Source of the DNA: Lingula anatina
Taxonomy: Eukaryota; Brachiopoda; Lingulata; Lingulida; Lingulidae
Assembly (NCBI RefSeq): GCF_001039355.2
Contig: NW_019773648.1
Location: forward strand, 62,001 to 126,000
Direction: 5' to 3'
Length of the DNA: 64,000 nucleotides
Shown here: positions 48,816 to 62,400 of the stretch, in pieces
Layout: each line of letters opens with the position of its first letter
Numbering within the stretch: position 1 is the stretch's first letter
Notes under the pieces: model-generated
The model's database searches: none
Seen by the model: the letters and a program-made list of their open reading frames with translations, nothing else
What the model was told of the DNA's origin: nothing
Program-made: the position numbers and the translations under genes

Positions 48816-48960
48816 ATAAACTCTGGATGGCTCGTCTTGAATAGCAGAAGATAGTAAGAACCCGGATGCTACCCCATTCAATAGCATACCTTTTATTCCG
48901 TTTTAAAATGACGTACCGTAGATGACTATATTGAACATTTGAGGGATATGGTATACTATC

Positions 48961-48969
48961 GCCATTTTG
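48961..48969. promoter_or_regulatory. YY1-like site near the J-domain gene start
   Basis: GCCATTTTG is the reverse complement of the YY1 core CAAAATGGC. It lies 82 bases before the start codon at 49051, a usual position for this motif near transcription starts. Confidence 0.3.
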
Positions 48970-49050
48970 TATGTGAAGCGAATATTTTACCATATACAGT
49001 ACAAAATTGAGCTGAATATTCCCAATGAGGTAGCTGTGATGAGCTAAACT

Positions 49051-52000
49051 ATGGGATCATCGGAGAAGGAGAGGTCATGTGAGATTCTTGGAATCGACCA
49101 AAGTACGCCAGAAGGTACGATTTAAGAGATTGCAGACATTTTTCCGGGGTAAACAAACTCGCCGAATTAGGTCAACCCATCAAGTATGTATCGGTATGAT
49201 GTGCAATTGTGTGTAATTTCTTCGTAAAATTTTAACACGTTTGCTCTCAGGAAGGGAAGATATTAACAGAACAGCACAAATATACTTAATGGCTTCATTG
49301 ATTTTGCATGTGGTCTTTGCAATCTGTAAATATTGTGTTCATCCGTGACCTGGCGGTGTCACATATCTCACACTGTCAACGATTATGAAAGTCGTTTTAA
49401 TCCTATAAAACAAATGATTTAATCAAAAAACAGATAACCAATCAATCAGCTGTCTAGTGCATTAATGCATTCGTATTCGAATAATAAGGATTTCTGGATA
49501 TTCAAAGTTGTAGAATTGTCACTATTGTAAGAACTGTCAGAACAGATAAACCCCACCCCCTTGCCCCTTAAGCTTGGACTTATTCTTGGGATAATAGAAA
49601 TTGTCATTTTAGTCAGAAGATATGCCAAGCTTATTACTCAGGATATTAGATAGTTTGGGGATAATTGTCCATGAACATATTGTCATATATTGCTTGTTTC
49701 TGTACATGTTTCAAGCTGATTGAAATCATGGACATTCTGCTGAAAAAACAACTTGACAATCCAGGTGGCAAAATAAGCACAATTATGTTGAAGTGATGCC
49801 TTTACTCACATTTTTCCATAGGAACTAGCAACTAGGGAAACCTGGTACTTAGTAATATAATTTGAGATACATAATTAAACAGAAAACATATCACAAAACA
49901 ATCTAATCACTTTCTTATGGTTTAATGTTTGAGATGCAATAATATCTCTAGACATTTCCTATGCAAATCTTTCCTCAGCTTTATAGACTTTTTTTTCTGC
50001 ACAGACATGCTGAAACTGTCGGTCAGATCGGTCATGTCTGGCAAAATTTATCTGGACCGGTAAAAAATTGGACGTGGTCGGTCCAAAGGACCGACAAGAG
50101 TTTTAAGAACCACCATTTTGAATTTATAGTCATCATTCGACATACTTCACTAATAACATTATATAAAGCTCAAAGCATTTTTTCCCTTCCATTTCAAACT
50201 GACCACATTCACAAATGAAGTAAGCTACCTAATCGTAGTATCTGTCTCAAACAAATAGGGTGATTTTCAGTCCGGCAAAAATCCATTCGGTCCGGCAAAT
50301 TTTTCATTACTGCTGGTCCAAATGCCCGGCCATTCTGAAAAGTTTTCAGCATGTCTGCTGCAGTTTAAGGAGAAATACAACTGTGTCTTAGACAATTATA
50401 TCTCTTAGACACAATTTGATGTACAGAGAAAAGAGCACATTTGTTGCCATTTGGAAAGTGCTTGGTAAGTAAGAAAAAATGAACAGAACAGAACAGAACA
50501 GGGCAAACTCTGGTCTTCTGTTTAAAGGGATAATTACTCTTTGTATGAGATCTATATTTCACAATAAAAACATTGTGAATAACTCATAGAAATATAATCT
50601 ATTCTGTTTTACCACAAAAATGGCAGTTATAGCTATTATTCTGATATCTGAGCTTGTCTTTAGACCACATGACCTCCATTGATGGCTATACTCTGTTAAA
50701 ATCTCTTAAGAGATTTTAACAAATAACCAAACTTTTTAGAAAAAAAACAGGGACTAACTTTGAATGTAAAAATGGATTCATTAACCATTGTTAAGTATGG
50801 GAAAATTGTTGTTTACTCCAGGAAAATTCATTTTTTGGCCGAAATGAAGAGTTATTATCCCTTTAACTTACCAGCGTGGACATTTGCTGATTTTAGTAAT
50901 TTTTTAATCTGCACCCTGGTTGACTGGGAATGGGAAAGAAGCATTTACAGTGCACTTGTATTTTCTTGACATCTTGTTTTTATCTACTATTTTTTACCAT
51001 CCCATGATTGTACAGGCCGTACAACTCCTCTACAATGGCAATAAGTTGGATAAGAGAGGAATAAATTGACTCTTCATTGTTAGATATTGTAGTCACATGG
51101 ATTACTGAGTTAATCAGCACTAAGGTAAACCACCACAACTTGACCGAAATTACCCTTTTAGACACATGGTTGTGTACCAAGTAAGTTTTCTGTCAAACCT
51201 TGACAGGTAGACAGTGAGCTACCTGGCTGAAGGCCAAAATATAAGATTCTTCACATGCACTGAATGTTTATATATATATATAAGTAAATTAAGGGGATAA
51301 CAACTCTTCATATTAGATTCATATTTCACAATAAATACATTATAAACAACTCATAGAAATATAATAATATATAATATAATAATTCCATTTACCACCGAAA
51401 CAGCAGTCATTGGAATTATTTTGTTAATAAAAACCAAACTTTTTAGAGGACAAACTCTGCATGTCAGAATGGATTCATTTACCATTGGTAAGTATGGGAA
51501 AATGGTGTTTACCCCAGGAAAATCTGTTTTTTTACGAGCAGTTGTTCTGTGTTTTATTTTAGACATTTAGACGTTCTTTGCTGTTTGACGCCAATTTGCC
51601 TAAGCACAAATTTTTGTTGCAGTGCACCAATATATGCTAAATTTTTTTAAAAAATTACTCACTGACACTTCCCATAAGAAAGTTATAACAAATTTATTGG
51701 CTACTCCAAACTAGCTAACATTTTATGGATAGACAAATAAGGTGTCAGGTGCATCAAGATCACTACAAACATATACTAGAACAGAACGGATGACAGTAAG
51801 AATAAAAGATCAAATTCAGATGCTCTGTCTGTCACGTAAAGCACACATCTGTTATGATTAAAGCATGCACAGTCAACAAGTGTGTCGTTTCAGTATCTTC
51901 TCAATACGTTTTGAGCAACCACATTGTCTGCTGGAATTTTTAAAAATAATCAATAGATGGTTGATTTCCAAGAGAGGATCCATTGTCAACAAACACTCAG

Positions 52001-53422
52001 ACGTAAACACAACCATAATATACTTTTAAAATGGTGTAGCATTTGCTCAGTGGATAATAACACACATAATATTATAGGGGATAGATGGCTTCAATAAAAT
52101 GTATGGCCACATGTGAGGGTCCCATGGGGGGAGGGGGTGTGATCACAGTTTATGGGAAACAAAATCATCAGTTCACAAATCACAGTAAATAAAACTTTAT
52201 CAGTATCTCACCAATAATGTACATCAGAAATCCTGTAAATCCTTGGGTTTAATGACTTTGTTTCATGAATGCCAGAGGATAAAAAAGCATTCTCAAGCAT
52301 TTGCATTCACAAGTCGCAGGAATGGGGTGTTTTCACGGATAACATAAATACCCAATTGGACCCTCACACATGGACAAGATCTGCGAAAGACAAAATTTTA
52401 CAGAAAAATTCCAAGGAGGTGTTCATTCTAATAAAGTAGTATTAACCCTGGATTTAGGTTTTAGGTTGTGGTTTAATCACTAGTGCTTTTTAAATTAAAT
52501 TAAAATTAAAGTGACAGTATGACCATGTTTCTGTGATTTGACCATCAGGTACACCACTTTTTCTTTCCAGCAAATCCTCTCACCCCCACTCCCAATTCAT
52601 TTACAGTGGGTCCTAAGGTTAAAACAGTCTCAACATATGAAGTTTTGTGGTTATGGTTGATTACCTCTGCCAAGGAGGTTATGTTTTCACCCCTGTTTGT
52701 TTGTCTTTCTGTCTGTCTGTCTGTTTATCATCATCATCATAACTCAAAAAGTTATGGATGAATTTCAATGAAATTTTCAGGGTAGGTCAGAAATGGGTTA
52801 ATTTAGAAGTGATTAGTTTTTGGTGGTGATCCGGATCAATAATCAAAAATAAAAAAACTAAGTTATGGACGGATTTTGAAGAAATTTTCAGGAACTGTCA
52901 GAAGTGGGCCAAGGAACAGATGATTAGTTTTTGGTGGCGATCTGGATCAATAATCAATCAATAATCAAAAATAAAAAACTAAATCATTATAAAATGAAAA
53001 TTTAGGGGTGAAACGGCATTAGGTGGAGACTTTGCTGCCTTGGCAGAGGTCTGCGCTCTCGGAGTGCTTTTCTAGTTTCTCATAAGATGTTGAGCCTAGT
53101 TTCAAATCAAATACTACTTTACATGGTAACTTGTTGCTGATCACTACAGTCCTAAGTATGTTTTTATGTCATAGATGTCCTTGGAGATTTTATGTCCCTA
53201 ATGCAACTGTACTGTTGCATAAGCATAGCCGAGTTATTTTTGTTCTTATTTTCTTCATGTTCTAATTAATACTTTGGAACAGAAGCACTGTAAAGCAAAT
53301 TAGTCTAGGATCCCCTCATACACATCTCAGTATTCATATGTCAGTAATTTAATTTGTGCATTGTGTTTGTAACGCATTTGTTATCTGTACGAAGACTGAA
53401 ATTAGGAATGTGCAAATCTACA

Positions 53423-53462
<40 letters not shown>

Positions 53463-56400
53463 TTTTTTTTTTTTACTGCCACAGTGTGTACTGGTGTTTT
53501 GTGTTTGTAAATAGTAAAACAGTGCTGATCATGTGGTAGCCTTGCTATACATTGTGAACTTCACCTGGCATAAAACCTGCTTATAAACACAAAATAATGC
53601 AAAAAAGATATATATTAATTAACTTTTATTTAATTTTAACTGGAAAACACTGCAACAAGGAAAAAATTAGATGATGTTGGTTTGGCTTTTATACAGATGT
53701 TGGTAGTTGCTATACTTGGTTCTAACAGTGAAATATGCTGCAGTAGACCCAGGGCTGAACACATATTTGTATGATCACTGTTGTTGTCAGGGCTACAGGC
53801 ATTGACTGTCAGCATATTATAATTACATTAGCACTGTGCATCATATAGTAATTTGCATGGAGAGGAAAAAAATGTATATTTCTGAATTAAGTCCCAAATA
53901 CGTCTGCACATTTTTTTAAAGATCTATGGTACAGAGTTTGACTATTTGACCAATCATTATTGGCTGATTTTGGTGCATTTATTTTATGTCATTTTATAAG
54001 ATTTGTATTAATTACTGTTTCAGTGTCCTGTCAATGAATGATATGACTCAATACAGATACTGAATAAAAACAGATATATTCTGAAGCATGTACACTAACA
54101 ATTTGATACCCAAAATGTGAACATGTAATATATGACACTTGTTTAGTATGACCTTCAACTTTTTTATGTTACATTCTTAGTTGACGTAGACATAAATACA
54201 GTGTTGCAGGTTGTTTTGACTTTTTTATGTACAGACACATTTGTGTCTGTACATTTATCCATCACCTGCATCTGTTATTGCTGTTGTGGACTTTCAAGGT
54301 TAAAAGGATAAGTGTAAAACAGTTCCATCTTATGTCTTCAATCTTACAGAACTGATGAATACTCTTTAAGTACATCTCAAATTAGAAAATCAGCTTGATC
54401 ATTTTTCCAAGAGTTATGCTGTTTTTTTCCCTTTTACAGAATATTTTATCCATTGTTATACAAATAAATAAAAACTGATACTTTTTGTTTACAAACTTAC
54501 AGATATGCTGAATATTGATATTGTTGGTGCTAAGCATTATTTAATTCTGCACTGCCATTGCATCTAAATTGACAAAAACCTTATTTTGGGCACTAACACC
54601 ATTTTACTAGTAACCATTTAAGGAAAACAATGCAACTTCTTTAACATACAGAAAAGATTTATAGGACTGAACTACAGGTTGAGTTGAAAAACCAGCTTGA
54701 TTCCATTCTTTTTCTGGAAGTTATGCAGTTATATGGGACATTTTCATTTTTCACATATTGTCATTTTCAATGTGGGACTTTGAACTCCCATGGGCATTAA
54801 ACAGTTTAGTACTTATATTTTTTGAATGTCCTTGTTAGATAAAGTAGATGATAGCCCTCTAGAACCTCACTGAACTATATTCTGCACCTGTTATCACAGG
54901 TGGTGGTGGTGGTGTCTTCAATACTTACCATTTCACCTCATCTGTACTCTGGCTCATGTTGTGATTAGCTGGGTTGGGTACAACATTGTCTTTCACCAAG
55001 CCTAAATATATGCATACATGTGTTGGAACTGGTATTTTCATCTGAAGTAAGGGTTTTAAAGGTTATTTAAATGAATATTTTGTCAGTTTATTGAAAATAA
55101 TCCTGCATGTAGTGGCAGTGTACACTCTCAGAATCCTAGAGAAAATAGTGCTTATAAAAACTATAATTGATATAATTTGAATTTTATTATTATATATTAT
55201 ACTTATAAATTATATATTCTATACTTTCATTCAAGAAAGGAAAAAGTGATCATACTAGGTTACTGATTTTTTTTTAATGATGTCTATTAAAAACAGGACT
55301 GTATGCATTTCTAGTTTTAAGTAAAAACATAATTTCCAGATTATTGATATTTGTAAAGTCTGTATAATATGAATCTCTCATTTAAAATATTATATGATGA
55401 TTTTAAGTGACTTTCTTCTCTGTTATTCTTGATGTTTTTTGTATGACTATATCATTTTTTTACAAATATATTTAATAATGACATCATTCCATTTCGTATT
55501 GCCTCTACAAACAACTATAACACTGCCATTCGATAACAGCCACAGTGTCATGGCTAGGATACAATATGTGATGTCACGGTACTAATTTTTTTGGAGAAAC
55601 AAAATGCCCCAACACACAGCAGTATCATAATTTGAACAGTAGATTCTCATTCTTCAATAAATTATAACTCACAGTACAAACTTTCAGGTTGATTTTACAT
55701 GTATTTTGTTAGCAGACAGATATTTATTTTCATAGAGTTATTTTATGCAGGATAATATCATTCGTATACATTCTGAACGAAAACATTACTGATGTTTATT
55801 TTATTTCCCAAACGGCATTTATTTAATTCAAACTCTTTACAATATAGCTTATCCAATATAACAATTAAAATCTAGTGACCCCTTGCCACGGCCTTTGCTC
55901 GCTCGTCACATGCAAGGGATTTTACGCAACACAAAGGTATTGGCGATATAGTTGCTCTATCAAGCAGTTAAATTATCGTTTTGTTGTTGCATTCTCTCTA
56001 AATTATTTCTTTTTACACGACTGGTTCTTTTCTCATGATTGATTGACTTGCGAGAGAACGTCTATTTATAACCTATGGTCTGTCTGTGTGTCGCTCCTCG
56101 TCTCGCCATTGGCTGATTAGTGCAGTGTTCAAGGCAGGGACGTTACATGCCCAGCTAAACTGTGATAATGCAGCACAATGTTCCTTTTCTCTCTTGCCAA
56201 GTTGTGACTTTGTGATCTCAGGGGTATCTAGTCATTCCATACAACCTTCGGGGTAAGTTTCAGCTGTTTTAAAGTCCTAATGAAGCGGACGATCAGACGG
56301 GAGAGGTTGTTGTTTTGTTGCACAGATAGGTGACCTTTTTCTCCGCAGTCCACCATATTGAAAATGTGCCTGGATATCTCGTAAGGGAAACTGTATTGGT

Positions 56401-59400
56401 TGAGGAATTGTACGGCTCCGTGAGTTCAATTGATGTGTAAATTTTGTAAATCTTTTTCCAAGTACTCAAACACCAAGTCTTGTACGTTTGTCGCTGTGGG
56501 AATTGAGTGAGTGCGTCGTTTGGTCACGTTTTTGATGTACCTGTCTAATCTTTGCATTCGAAAAAGATATCAGCTTTTGGTTAAATAGCTTATATGGAAT
56601 TATAATCTCGCTCAGAGCGCGAAATGACAGATGTTGAACAACTATCCCTTTGTATTTGTTGTCTGCAATAAGATATTTCTATATTAAAATAGTTATTTTT
56701 ACAGATGAAGACTACTGTGTCTTAATTTGATTGGGCTATCAGCCGCCATATTGACCTAGATTTTAAGCGAGTTTGCCGTTTTTTTTTTATTATGATGCTA
56801 TCATTCGCCAAGGAAAGAATTAGAGGAATGTTTATCAGTGGTTATCTCACAATATGATATTAACATATTGTTTTGCTGAAAGGTTGATTTATGTTATGAA
56901 TATTTAATACTATTGTCATATTGAATATTATTAACTGATATATATAAATCAATGGGTAAGTCAGCGACAGATTGCTGTTTTTAAAGCATTGCTCATTGAC
57001 ACTTGAAGGTAGAACTGTTTAAATAATGGTAACGTGCACTATGTTCATGGGTTTATATTTAGAAGCACACACAGAAAGGATTTACTGCAGTGCTTTGGAA
57101 ACTTGGCAGTTTTCCTAGTGATATGATTGAACTAAATAAAGGTGTGGGTAACCATGAATCACACAGGTTTTTTTTATTTATTGAGAACGTAAATGTGGTG
57201 AAGAGATGTAGCTTGCACTGTTTCAAAATTATGTTTGTTATTTACACAACTGATTGAAAAAGGTATGGTGAAAACCTTATTTTCATCTGTTTGACAACTA
57301 GAATTAATTTAGAATCATAGATCTATCAATTTCTGACTCAGCACATAGCATTTTAGTTTAAATGTAATCACTTATCATGTGATAAACTGCTGAATGATTT
57401 TTTCTTTTTCTGTCTTTGTTTAATTCAGTTATTTAAGCTTCCAATTTTGTTTTAGAACCTGTAGCTAAGATATTGTAGACATTTTAACATAGTTAACTGA
57501 CAAAAATAAATGTAAAATCAAAGCTCTTTTGTTATATTGTTGGTCCTACAGTTCTTGTGGGTATATTTATATAGGTTCTTGATCTGGAAAGAAAGTATTT
57601 ACCAAGCCTAATACAACACAGTGTAAGATTTAAGTAGAATGTATCCAAGGACCTGTATTGGTCTAAGAATTTAGGCAGATAAGTTGTCTACATGTAATCA
57701 CTTCTTGATGAACTTCACAATCCAGAGGTCAGTAGTTGAAGGAATGGCAGAATTTAAAAAGTAAAGGGACTTCCTAATTTTCCCAGATTGTAATGACGAT
57801 TTTGGAGTGGGGGAGGATCAAGGAGGTTTGTTAGTCAGAGAAAGGTACTCCTGGAATTTTTTTTCTTTTTTTCATGGGGGTGGGGTGTCTTTATACTGCA
57901 CATCTTTAGTTATAAGGATGCATCGCACTAATGTATTCTCCTCCCAGGCCCTTATGATTTACATTCTTTTTCCAGTTGATATCCAAAGAGCATATCGCCA
58001 TCTTGCCCTCCAGTACCACCCTGACAGATGTAATAATGCAAACGTAAGTATCAGGCAAATATTGCTAAAGGCTATTTAATGATTTAGCACCAAATATCTA
58101 TTCAAGCTAAGGAGTCTTTAGTGAAAGTTTTGCAAGCTGGCATTAAGACAGACCTTTTGGTTAATATTTAAAAATATTTTTTTCTTCTTTGAATTTATAT
58201 TGCAAAACTATATCCATTGCAGTTAAGTTTGGCTTCTGACTTACTCTGCACTTCAGCACATCTTTTTGTCCGAGTCATTTTGTGACTGTGCTAATGAAGG
58301 TTATTGTAAATAATTGTAAATAATGATTTGTCAACCACTAAGAATGTATCACAGCTCCCATATAAACTAAGCATCAAGCGGATGACCTGGATTGATATTC
58401 TCAGCTGCTGTATTCATATTGTTAAAAAATCAATAACTGTGGAAAAGCCAGCTTGATAACAGCTTACTGCATATAGTGTTAACTGATGGCCCTGCAACAG
58501 ATTGCATACGGTGCCTTAGTCTGATCATCACCTGTGAGAGGAAATTGTTTGGCGTGGTATATTAATTTTTTTTTAATCTAATATGGGGGTGATTGAAAGC
58601 AGAAGTGTGAATTTAATTTAATTTAATCTTATTTCTGAATTGCAAGATTATAAGTAAAGTATATTGAGAAGGTGTGAAGATAAAGGTCTGTTATTCAAAA
58701 ACTAGTTGAATATCAAAGGTGGTGATTTGGCATAGTTAAAGTTTTGAAAATGTTTGAAAATTTGTGAAATACTTGACCCATGAGGAAATATTCATACAAA
58801 CAAAACTACAAAATAAATTTCAAAATATTAGAAGTGATACTCACGACCAAGAACTGGGCTTTCAACCATTACCCAAAGCCTTGATCACTTCGACACAAGA
58901 TGTTGATGTTGTTATTTAACAGGAATTGGAGAAGTGCTGCCCAATTAGTCGAATGATATATTTTAATATCATTTATTTAAATATAAGATTTATATTCATA
59001 TTGTTACCACAAAATATTGTGTGTGTACTTATAATTTGAAAAGTGTTATTGAAAAGGAGAAAAGGTTTCAAATCTGGTTGACTTGGTGAAAAGCATGAGA
59101 GAGGTTTGTTGTTTAACAAATATTTAACTGGTTTAAATCTTTTTTATGTAGAATATGTTGTGTATTAAAATGAACCCCAAATGATCAATGTAATGTTTTT
59201 TCCAGGATTTTGCCAAATTTCAGTTGATTACGACTGCCTACAAACAACTTTCCCCTGGTAAGCCATTTTCATTTTAAGCCAAAATAAACAGTCCATTTAG
59301 GAACAGATAGAGTGGGTCACTTTTGAATGTAGATATCGTTGAACTGATTGAAGTTTTTTTATATTATTCAGGAGAAATTTTTGTACTTTGCTTTGTTTAA

Positions 59401-62400
59401 AATGATTTTTGTCTTTTTTCTTTAGATCTTGAAAGTCTGTCCGATCCTGAACAGGTAGGTTTTTTTTTCTCTACTATAGCTACTAGTTACATTTCTACAA
59501 GGCATTTTATCTTATCCACCTCCTTAAGCCTAGGTCCCAACTACGTTTTGGACGCATGGTTTTTGGGTTCCTTGCATCCGGCTAGGACGTAGCTAGATCG
59601 CAGGGAAAAAATCAAGTAAATAGTGAAAAGTTTCTACGTGCTGTTTGCGTCCTCCAAAAGTCACATGATGGACGTGCTCCTCACGGACTAACTCCCACAT
59701 TTTCCCCATTTTTTTTGGCCGTAGACCACAGGTAGCAGCCCGTACATTTGGTTTGGACCTAGGCTTTACTCAAGTTTGTTACTCTCACTGGTGTTGGGAG
59801 CATTTCCACAACTTATGGTTGTTTATCTGCATTTTTATGAGGAAAATATTTATCTAACTGTTTTCATATTGTTCAAGTAGAATAGTCATAAATAAGAGTG
59901 AAATAATAAGTTTATGTCAACCCAGCTACTAGAAATAAAAATGTCCATTTCAATCCTGCATTGTGAACCAATATTTTCTCTGTGTTTCATACTCTAAATG
60001 TTGTCCATTTACTTTGCTTTTAGATTTTCTTTACTGTGTTCAAAGATGTGCTTTTATACGAAGATGATGGAGGTAGGTTTAAATTGTTATTTTGTTTTGA
60101 TCTACAAAGTTTTTCTTTTGTATTTGTATCAGTGTTTAATAATAATTACATTTAAATAAATTTTCTGAATGGCATAGACTTTTATTGTGCAAATATTCAT
60201 GTGTTGAATGTACTGATATGAGATGTGTTTGTTTGGTGCAAGCATTAGTTTAATACAGATCTGCAGATTTTGTTTGGCTAGTCTAGTCCCAAATATTTAT
60301 CAAAAAAAAAAAAAAAACATACATACATACATACATACATACATACGAGTATGTATTCATTAACTGCATGAAAGTTTTTTTTTCCTTTTTCTAGATTACG
60401 GTCTTTATGCATTTTTCTCAAGTAGTCAAATACTAGGTGAGTAGAATGGCTATTTCTATTTGTAAGAAAGTTTTCAATAATAGGACAGCTTTGTTCTTAA
60501 GAACAGGATATTTATGTACATTGGTGTACAATGATAGGATGGCTGTGTACTTAAACGGGCATACAAAGTGGTTTTAGTTAGATATTATTCACAAAAACAG
60601 TCACATCATCAAACACTCTAAACAAACAAGATCTATTTCGAATTTAATGTCTAACACACGCCCAGTATGTAGAAATAAAAAACTAAAAATTAAATCAACA
60701 TCCCGCAATTGAAACACTCCTTGCGTGTCACGTGAGCCAGACACTAGCCGAATGCGCAGGCTTACCACGTGACTGCCCTAATTTAGCAAGTCAATGTAGC
60801 GGACAATGCGAAGAAAAAACTTTAAAGCACATAAGAGGGTTAAAAAAAAAGACAAAACTTATCTGAATAAAAGTAGGATTATAATAGAGAGGGCAATGGA
60901 ATGTCAACAGAGGTAAATAAGACATTAAACATTTGGAGACCTTGCACTGAGACAACATCGAATGATGCAATGGTCACACTGGTTAGGATGCCCTGATAGT
61001 ATTATATAGTAGTAAAAGGTGTACACGCAGTGAATGAATTGTGCGCGCGAAACCCGTTTTCAAAGACAGCAGAGCGTAAAACTGAATGTGAAGAATGGAC
61101 AAAATAAGATGTTGAAATCGCGTTTTGTTGAATAATATACACATCAAATGGTGATGATTATTTAAGTATACAATTTAAGACACCATTCTTATATCATCTC
61201 AACAACTGTGACAGCACCCTCCCTTGGTGTATGCCCCCTTAAGTGCAGGATATCTATAAAAACCCTGGAGTATTGTCAGGATTTTAAAATGGCTTTTCCA
61301 GAGTGCATTTCTTTACTTCCTCTCCCCTTTTCTCCCTGAGTACAAGTCATCTATTCAAAGAATTTTAGCAAGCCTTCGTAGAGGCTGGGCAACTTGCTCG
61401 CTTAGCACTTGATATACATTATAAATTGGGAGGGAAACGTTATTTTGTATTTGACTTCTTTCTTTATTTTTTGGTCAATTTTCTGTCTTACCAGGTGCTT
61501 CAAAGTCCTCTGCGGATGAGATGTACATAGAAGATGATGAGGATTCAGATACAGGAGAAAAAGATTTTGAAAAATTTGCAGAGATTGTAAAGGTAAGTAC
61601 TGTGGATTTCATGTTGTATCAATGGCCAAAGGTGAAATTTTTTAAAACAGTTGATTAGTGTATGTTGCATGACACTTTTTCCATTTAGTTACGTATTGAG
61701 AACAGATGAGGTAATAGTTATTTTTGTTTGTTTGTTTTTAAAGAGGAGCAGCTGCAGATGTTTGAACAAGTGGTAGTGTTTTAGATTTGCTGTATCAGTA
61801 GGTTCAAAAATACAAGGATAGATATATGAAACATTTTTTAAACTGAATTGTTCTTGCCTAAGTTATGTAAGCGACAAATTACCTTATTTTTCTACAAAAA
61901 TAAAAGATTGTGTTGATATTGAAAAACCATTGTGGTTAATCCATAACTTGTGCTTCTGCAAGTGCATTCTGATAACTTCAAAATTTGTGATAGGTTACAG
62001 CGTGAGTCATCAAGTTGTATGGTCAGAAGACTGGTACTTAACTGAAGTATAAACCACTTCCATGTTAAGTGATGGAATTGAGTATACATGGATAGTAGAG
62101 ATTTGTTGCAGCAGAGGACAGCACTCAAGATGATGTTTTTATAGCCAATTTTAGTGTCTGTTCTTTTCCTTTCTATATCTGTGCTGTTTCTCTTTAATTT
62201 TTATGTTTTTTGGAAAAAGGTTAGATTGATGTGTCCCATTTGAGGGTTGAATGGCTGCTTAATTAGATGGAGCTATTGATACTTATGAAGTCGACTATAT
62301 TTAGGAATTAGTTTGATGTCTTAGTATTTATATTACTTGGGACCTATTTTCAATGCCAAGTTTAAAAAAAAGGCAACCCTTGCTTTTACTAAGTAATGAA

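Noticed and set aside
57041-57142. Possible alternative J-domain 5' exon starting MGLYLEAHTQKG
   Set aside because: The phase fits, but the residues before DIQRAY do not resemble J-domain helix I and the loop would be too long. The 49051 exon fits far better.
57807-58079. Open frame with the HPD motif taken as the J-gene start exon
   Set aside because: The part before 57976 shows no J-domain similarity and ends at a clear CCAG acceptor. The exon at 49051 supplies the missing helix I in the right phase.
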